Shown piece by piece: positions 60,538 through 64,000 of a stretch of DNA of 64,000 nucleotides. The notes beneath the pieces are model-generated. The model searched no databases, was not told where the DNA came from, and saw only the letters and a list, made by a program, of their open reading frames with translations. The position numbers and the translations under genes are program-made. Every line of letters starts with the position of its first letter. The stretch's first letter is position 1. Origin of the DNA: Gemmatimonadaceae bacterium (GTDB lineage Bacteria; Gemmatimonadota; Gemmatimonadetes; Gemmatimonadales; Gemmatimonadaceae); contig JACDCY010000001.1 of assembly GCA_013817305.1 (NCBI GenBank), forward strand, positions 27,248 through 91,247, in the 5' to 3' direction.

Positions 60538-63306
60538 ATGCTTCGTAGCGTACGCGATCAGTACCTCCCGCCCGACCACGCAGCGTTCGTGGCGGCCGAG
60601 CCGCCCACGGGCCGCATCATCGTCATCGCCCCCACGCGGGCGGCCTGCGAAACCATAGAGCTCGCGCTCGGTCTACACCTCGACACCTTTCTGGAGCGCG
60701 AGCACGGCGCCGAGGTCCGGGAGTTGGCCGCATCCGGGAAAGGATTCGGCATTGTTGCCGGGACGGGCACGGGCAAGACGCTCGCTGTCCGGCCCATCTC
60801 CGAGATCATTCTCAAGGCGTCGCTCAAGGTCGGTGTAGTCAACCGCGAGCGCGAAGCCACGCCCGACACGCCGAGCTGGAACGTGATCATCGTCACGACC
60901 GGCATCGCGCGCCGCTGGTTTCAGGACGGAGACATCCTCCCGAGCGACACGCTCGTCGTAGACGAGATCCATCAGACCTCCGCCGAGCTCGAGCTGTGCC
61001 TCGCCCTCGGCAAGCGGGTTGGCTGCCGCTTCATCTGGCTGTCGGCGACCGTGGATCCGGCGTTTTACTCGAGCTACCTGGATTCGTCGGCGGTGGTGCA
61101 GAGCTTCGCATTCGATCCCACGAAAGCCGCGAAGGTCACAGTCGTAGACAAGGACCCGCTGGATTTTCTCGACGACAGGTTTCTGCAGCGCGTCCTCAAG
61201 GAGAACCGCGGAGTTGGCGTGTTCCTGCCGACGCGGAACGCGGTCGAGCAAGCGGCGGCGCATGCGGGAGATCGCTACCCGCGCATCAATACGGCGTTCT
61301 ATCACGGCGGCGAGCCGATCCGGATCATCCGGCCGTTTCTGGAAGACGAGGGGCAGAAGCCGTTTCTCCTCGCGATGACCGCCGCGGGACAGAGCGCGCT
61401 CAACGTGCGCGGAATGGACACGGTGGTCATCGACGACTCGCGCTTCGCCAACGTCATCGAGCGCGGTCGCAACGTGCTCACCCGCGTGCACCTCGGCGCC
61501 AACGAGATTCTGCAGATGGCGGGGCGCGTGCACGGCCGCGTCGAGAACGGGCGCGTGTTCATCCTGTCGGACCGCAACATAGTGTTCTCCGAGCTCCGGC
61601 CGACGGCGCCTGACTTCCAGCTCGCGGGAGATTCCGAGCGCGTCGCCATCACCTGCGCCGATCTCGGCGTGCGAGCCGACGAGCTCGAGCTGCCCGTGCC
61701 GCTGGACAAGCAATCCTACCGCCGTGCCCTGGCGCTGCTGGAAGACCGGGGCATCATCGAATCTGGCCGGCTCACCAAATACGGCAAGCTCGTGGAGGCG
61801 ATGCCGGTGGACCGGCCCTGGGCCGAGCTGCTCGTGCACGCGGACGACGAGCTCGTGCCGTACGTCGCGGTGATGAGCTCGGTGGAGTCGCTGCACCGCA
61901 TGACGCGCGACGACCGTAACCTCGAGGGACTGATCGTCCCGGGCAGCGACAATCTCACAGCGTACAACCTGTACGCGGAAGGATTCACGCGCTGCGGATA
62001 CATCGGCGAAGTGTACGGGCTATCGCGGCATCTTTTCGACGACAGCATCGAGCAATGGGCCGAGGAGCGCGGCGTGCTGGTGAAGGCCATCGAGGATGCC
62101 GCGCTGGGAATGGCGAGCGTGTATCGCGGGCTCGATCTACAGCTGCCGTCGAAGATGGTGCTCGCGCGCGATCATGCATATGGGAAGTTCGTGGAACTGC
62201 TCGCTGAAGTGATGCCGTTCGATCTGGTGATCGACGAAGAGACGGCTAGTGGAGACAGCGCGCGCGTCTCCAAGACGAGCGTGTGCGGAAGTTGGGGGCC
62301 GATTGCGGGCACCCTGCGGTACTTCGCGGATCGCAGCGGCACGCCGCGCGCGGGGATCGAAGGAACGCAGATTCCCGCGGAGAAGATCCGTAAGTACGCG
62401 CGGCGCGGCGCACCCGAGGTGGCATACGACCCGCGGCGGAAGCACGACCCGCTGACCTTGCGCCGCAAGCTCACGTACTTCGGCTTCGAGCTCGAGCGCG
62501 ACGCGGAATCGATCGAGGAATTTCCGCCTGACCTGTTGCAGGAAACCCGTCACGCTCTCGCTGAAGCGCTCGCGAAGGGCGAGGCGCGACACGCAGCAGT
62601 CAACCGGAATCGCGTTGCGATCGAAGAGATTCGCGAGATATACAAGCGGTCCGGCGGCGCCACCCCTCGACTCGGCTTGCCCGAGCTGACCGCGATGTAC
62701 GAGCGGGAGCTGGCCGACGCGCGATCACTCAACGATTTCAAAGCCGCCCCGTTGCGACTCGATCTGGAGCCCTTGGTCGAGCCGAGTGCGAGAGAGAAAT
62801 ACGCGGAGCTTCCCGACACGGTTTCGATTCGTGACAAGGAGATGGAGATTGGCTACGAGGTCGAGGAGGGGAACGGGGAGCGGCGCGGAGTCGCGCGTTT
62901 GCGCTTGCCGGAGAAGGTGGCACGCACGCTGACCGACGCCGAGCTCCCGCAGCTGGATCGCCCACTGTATTTCATGGTGATGCGCGGCCAGCGGGGCGCG
63001 GTGCGCGCGAACAGCCTGCAGGAGCTGCAGGATGCGCTCGATCTGCCGTGGACGCAGGACGAAGTCGAGCGAGCCGGGCGCGGGGTCCGTGAATCGTCGC
63101 GCGACCGTGACCGCTCGGGCGGTCGCGGGAAGGGGAAGCGAGGCGGCGCCCGCGGGGCCAACAAGCGCGGCGGCCCGAAACGCGACAGGCCAGGGCAGGG
63201 CGCCAATCGCGGAGACAAGCGCGGGGCCCCGAAGTCGCGCGGCGGTGGTAGCGGCGGCAGCGGCGGCAGCGGCGGCAGAGGTCGCAGTCCGCGCGGCCGG
63301 CGTTAG
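60538..63306 (+). CDS. DEAH-box helicase-like protein with Gly/Arg-rich tail
   Basis: The 922-residue protein has Walker A GTGTGKT near residue 80, DEIH near 143 (Walker B), LSATVDP (motif III) and the later QMAGRVHGR (motif VI). This is the HrpA/DEAH superfamily 2 layout. Residues about 390-840 do not match known HrpA C-terminal domains as far as I can see. The last 85 residues are Arg, Gly and Lys-rich (GGSGGSGGSGG, RGRSPRGRR) and likely bind RNA. The ATG at 60538 is preferred to the TTG before it. Role in RNA remodelling is inferred. Confidence 0.85.
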   Translation: MLRSVRDQYLPPDHAAFVAAEPPTGRIIVIAPTRAACETIELALGLHLDTFLEREHGAEVRELAASGKGFGIVAGTGTGKTLAVRPISEIILKASLKVGVVNREREATPDTPSWNVIIVTTGIARRWFQDGDILPSDTLVVDEIHQTSAELELCLALGKRVGCRFIWLSATVDPAFYSSYLDSSAVVQSFAFDPTKAAKVTVVDKDPLDFLDDRFLQRVLKENRGVGVFLPTRNAVEQAAAHAGDRYPRINTAFYHGGEPIRIIRPFLEDEGQKPFLLAMTAAGQSALNVRGMDTVVIDDSRFANVIERGRNVLTRVHLGANEILQMAGRVHGRVENGRVFILSDRNIVFSELRPTAPDFQLAGDSERVAITCADLGVRADELELPVPLDKQSYRRALALLEDRGIIESGRLTKYGKLVEAMPVDRPWAELLVHADDELVPYVAVMSSVESLHRMTRDDRNLEGLIVPGSDNLTAYNLYAEGFTRCGYIGEVYGLSRHLFDDSIEQWAEERGVLVKAIEDAALGMASVYRGLDLQLPSKMVLARDHAYGKFVELLAEVMPFDLVIDEETASGDSARVSKTSVCGSWGPIAGTLRYFADRSGTPRAGIEGTQIPAEKIRKYARRGAPEVAYDPRRKHDPLTLRRKLTYFGFELERDAESIEEFPPDLLQETRHALAEALAKGEARHAAVNRNRVAIEEIREIYKRSGGATPRLGLPELTAMYERELADARSLNDFKAAPLRLDLEPLVEPSAREKYAELPDTVSIRDKEMEIGYEVEEGNGERRGVARLRLPEKVARTLTDAELPQLDRPLYFMVMRGQRGAVRANSLQELQDALDLPWTQDEVERAGRGVRESSRDRDRSGGRGKGKRGGARGANKRGGPKRDRPGQGANRGDKRGAPKSRGGGSGGSGGSGGRGRSPRGRR
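63242..63281 (+). repeat. 9-base tandem repeat in the helicase tail
   Basis: Copies of GGCGGCAGC, with a variant at the start, encode the GGSGGSGG linker. The unit length keeps the frame, so copy number may vary. Confidence 0.6.
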
Positions 63307-63333
63307 AATTCCACACCCATTAATTCACCGCCG

Positions 63334-63912
63334 ATGACCAGAACTTCGCAGTCTTCGTTGCAACAGTATTTCGAGGCCCACCAGAAGGTCGTGGGCGATT
63401 CGCTCGCCTCGCTTGCGCCGGCGATAGCGGCGTCGGCAGAGGCCATGGCTGCCGCTCTGGTCGCGGGGAAGAAGGTGATTGCGTTCGGCAACGGTGGCAG
63501 CGCCACTCAAGCGAGTCACCTCGTGGGCGAGCTGCTCGGCAGGTTCAAGAAGAATCGCCGCCCGCTGCCGGCCGTCGCTCTCGCGTGTGATCCGGCGGCC
63601 GTGACATGCATCGCCAACGATTTCGGGTACGAAACGTTGTTCGAGCGGCAGGTCGAAGCGTTCGCGCAACCTGGTGACATCGCGGTAGGCCTGACCACGA
63701 GCGGGAAATCGGAGAATGTTCTCCGCGGCCTGGCCGCTGCCAGGAAAGGGGGCGCAATCACAATCGCGGCAACAGGGGCCGCGGGCCTGGCTGCCGGCGC
63801 GACCGCCGATCACGTGCTGGCGGTTCCGAGCGACGTCACGGCGCACATTCAGGAGATGCATCTGATGTTGCTGCATCTGTGGTGCGTGGCGGTCGATGAA
63901 GCCGTCGATTAG
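63334..63912 (+). CDS. gmhA: Phosphoheptose isomerase (SIS domain)
   Basis: The 192-residue enzyme converts sedoheptulose 7-phosphate to heptose 7-phosphate for the inner core of LPS. SIS-domain motifs are VIAFGNGGSATQASHLVGEL and GLTTSGKSENVLRGL. ACDPAAVTCIANDFGYETLF is typical of GmhA, and the C-terminal His/Glu residues (AHIQEMHLMLLH) bind zinc. The length is normal. It follows the helicase by 27 bases. Confidence 0.9.
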   Translation: MTRTSQSSLQQYFEAHQKVVGDSLASLAPAIAASAEAMAAALVAGKKVIAFGNGGSATQASHLVGELLGRFKKNRRPLPAVALACDPAAVTCIANDFGYETLFERQVEAFAQPGDIAVGLTTSGKSENVLRGLAAARKGGAITIAATGAAGLAAGATADHVLAVPSDVTAHIQEMHLMLLHLWCVAVDEAVD

Positions 63913-63937
63913 TCGCGCGCGACGAGGCGGGCCGGTG

Positions 63938-64000
63938 TCCCGCTACGCTCGCTACGCGCGCTTCGCGCGCTTCGCGCGCTTCGCGCGCTAAGACGCTCGC
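63938..64000. repeat. GC-rich palindromic intergenic repeat, cut by the window end
   Basis: After GTCCCG come CTACGCTCGCT and then about four copies of CGCGCGCTT-type 9-base units, ending TAAGACG. The units are self-complementary, so the stretch can form hairpins. The words CTACGCTCGCT and TAAGACG also occur, in the same order, inside the hairpin at 22628-22718. This suggests a dispersed repeat family. Confidence 0.55.

Noticed and set aside
63950..64000. Possible CRISPR array
   Set aside because: The units are 9 bases, contiguous and without spacers; it is a simple palindromic tandem repeat.

Overview
The window looks like a chromosomal contig of a GC-rich Gemmatimonadota-type bacterium. 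That placement is my inference. It rests on the high GC, the mix of an M1 peptidase of the ABC-permease-fusion type, DPP-IV, M14 and amidohydrolase enzymes, many secreted lipoproteins, a fused 2-oxoacid dehydrogenase E1, and small secreted proteins with a PPAGMCR motif. No rRNA, tRNA, CRISPR array or insertion sequence was seen.

Positions 1-17945 form an accessory region. It holds three intact serine hydrolases of the class C beta-lactamase/esterase family, secreted alpha/beta hydrolases, a Kelch lipoprotein, a DUF3500 protein, an AraC regulator divergent from an NAD-binding SDR, a GntR regulator, and a LytS-type sensor kinase with its response regulator. Between them lies gene debris: two M1 peptidase pieces, a GntR piece, two serine hydrolase pieces, a DUF2200 piece, two alpha/beta hydrolase tails and a lone signal peptide. 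Several pieces are joined head to head. The region ends abruptly at the 3' end of queG.

Positions 17949-49751 are mostly ordinary chromosomal genes. They include queG, a YfcE-like phosphoesterase, a PF01663 phosphodiesterase, a LOG-family protein, greA, glpD and fadI-fadJ. A long co-directional run follows (DPP-IV, M14 peptidase, proline dehydrogenase, a small protein, rsgA) that links breakdown of proline-containing peptides to proline oxidation. Next come OsmC, a 2Fe-2S ferredoxin-like protein, TerC, a DUF4412-like protein, a YtcJ-like amidohydrolase, fused E1 alpha/beta, nadE, a class A PBP, and lon with a class A beta-lactamase translationally coupled behind it.

Positions 50041-64000 carry a Ser/Thr kinase with a 2TM and coiled-coil tail and a kinase-less paralogue of that tail, a DUF4015 glycosidase-like protein, two alpha/beta hydrolases, a lone pseudopilin, pfkA, a pair of small secreted paralogues, a DEAH helicase with a Gly/Arg tail, and gmhA.

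The most notable find is at 57785-58015. It is a 76-codon SelW/Rdx-family selenoprotein gene with an in-frame TGA exactly at the U of a CxxU motif. A GC hairpin with a GGUCU apical loop follows, as expected of a bacterial SECIS. Ordinary ORF calling splits or misses this gene.
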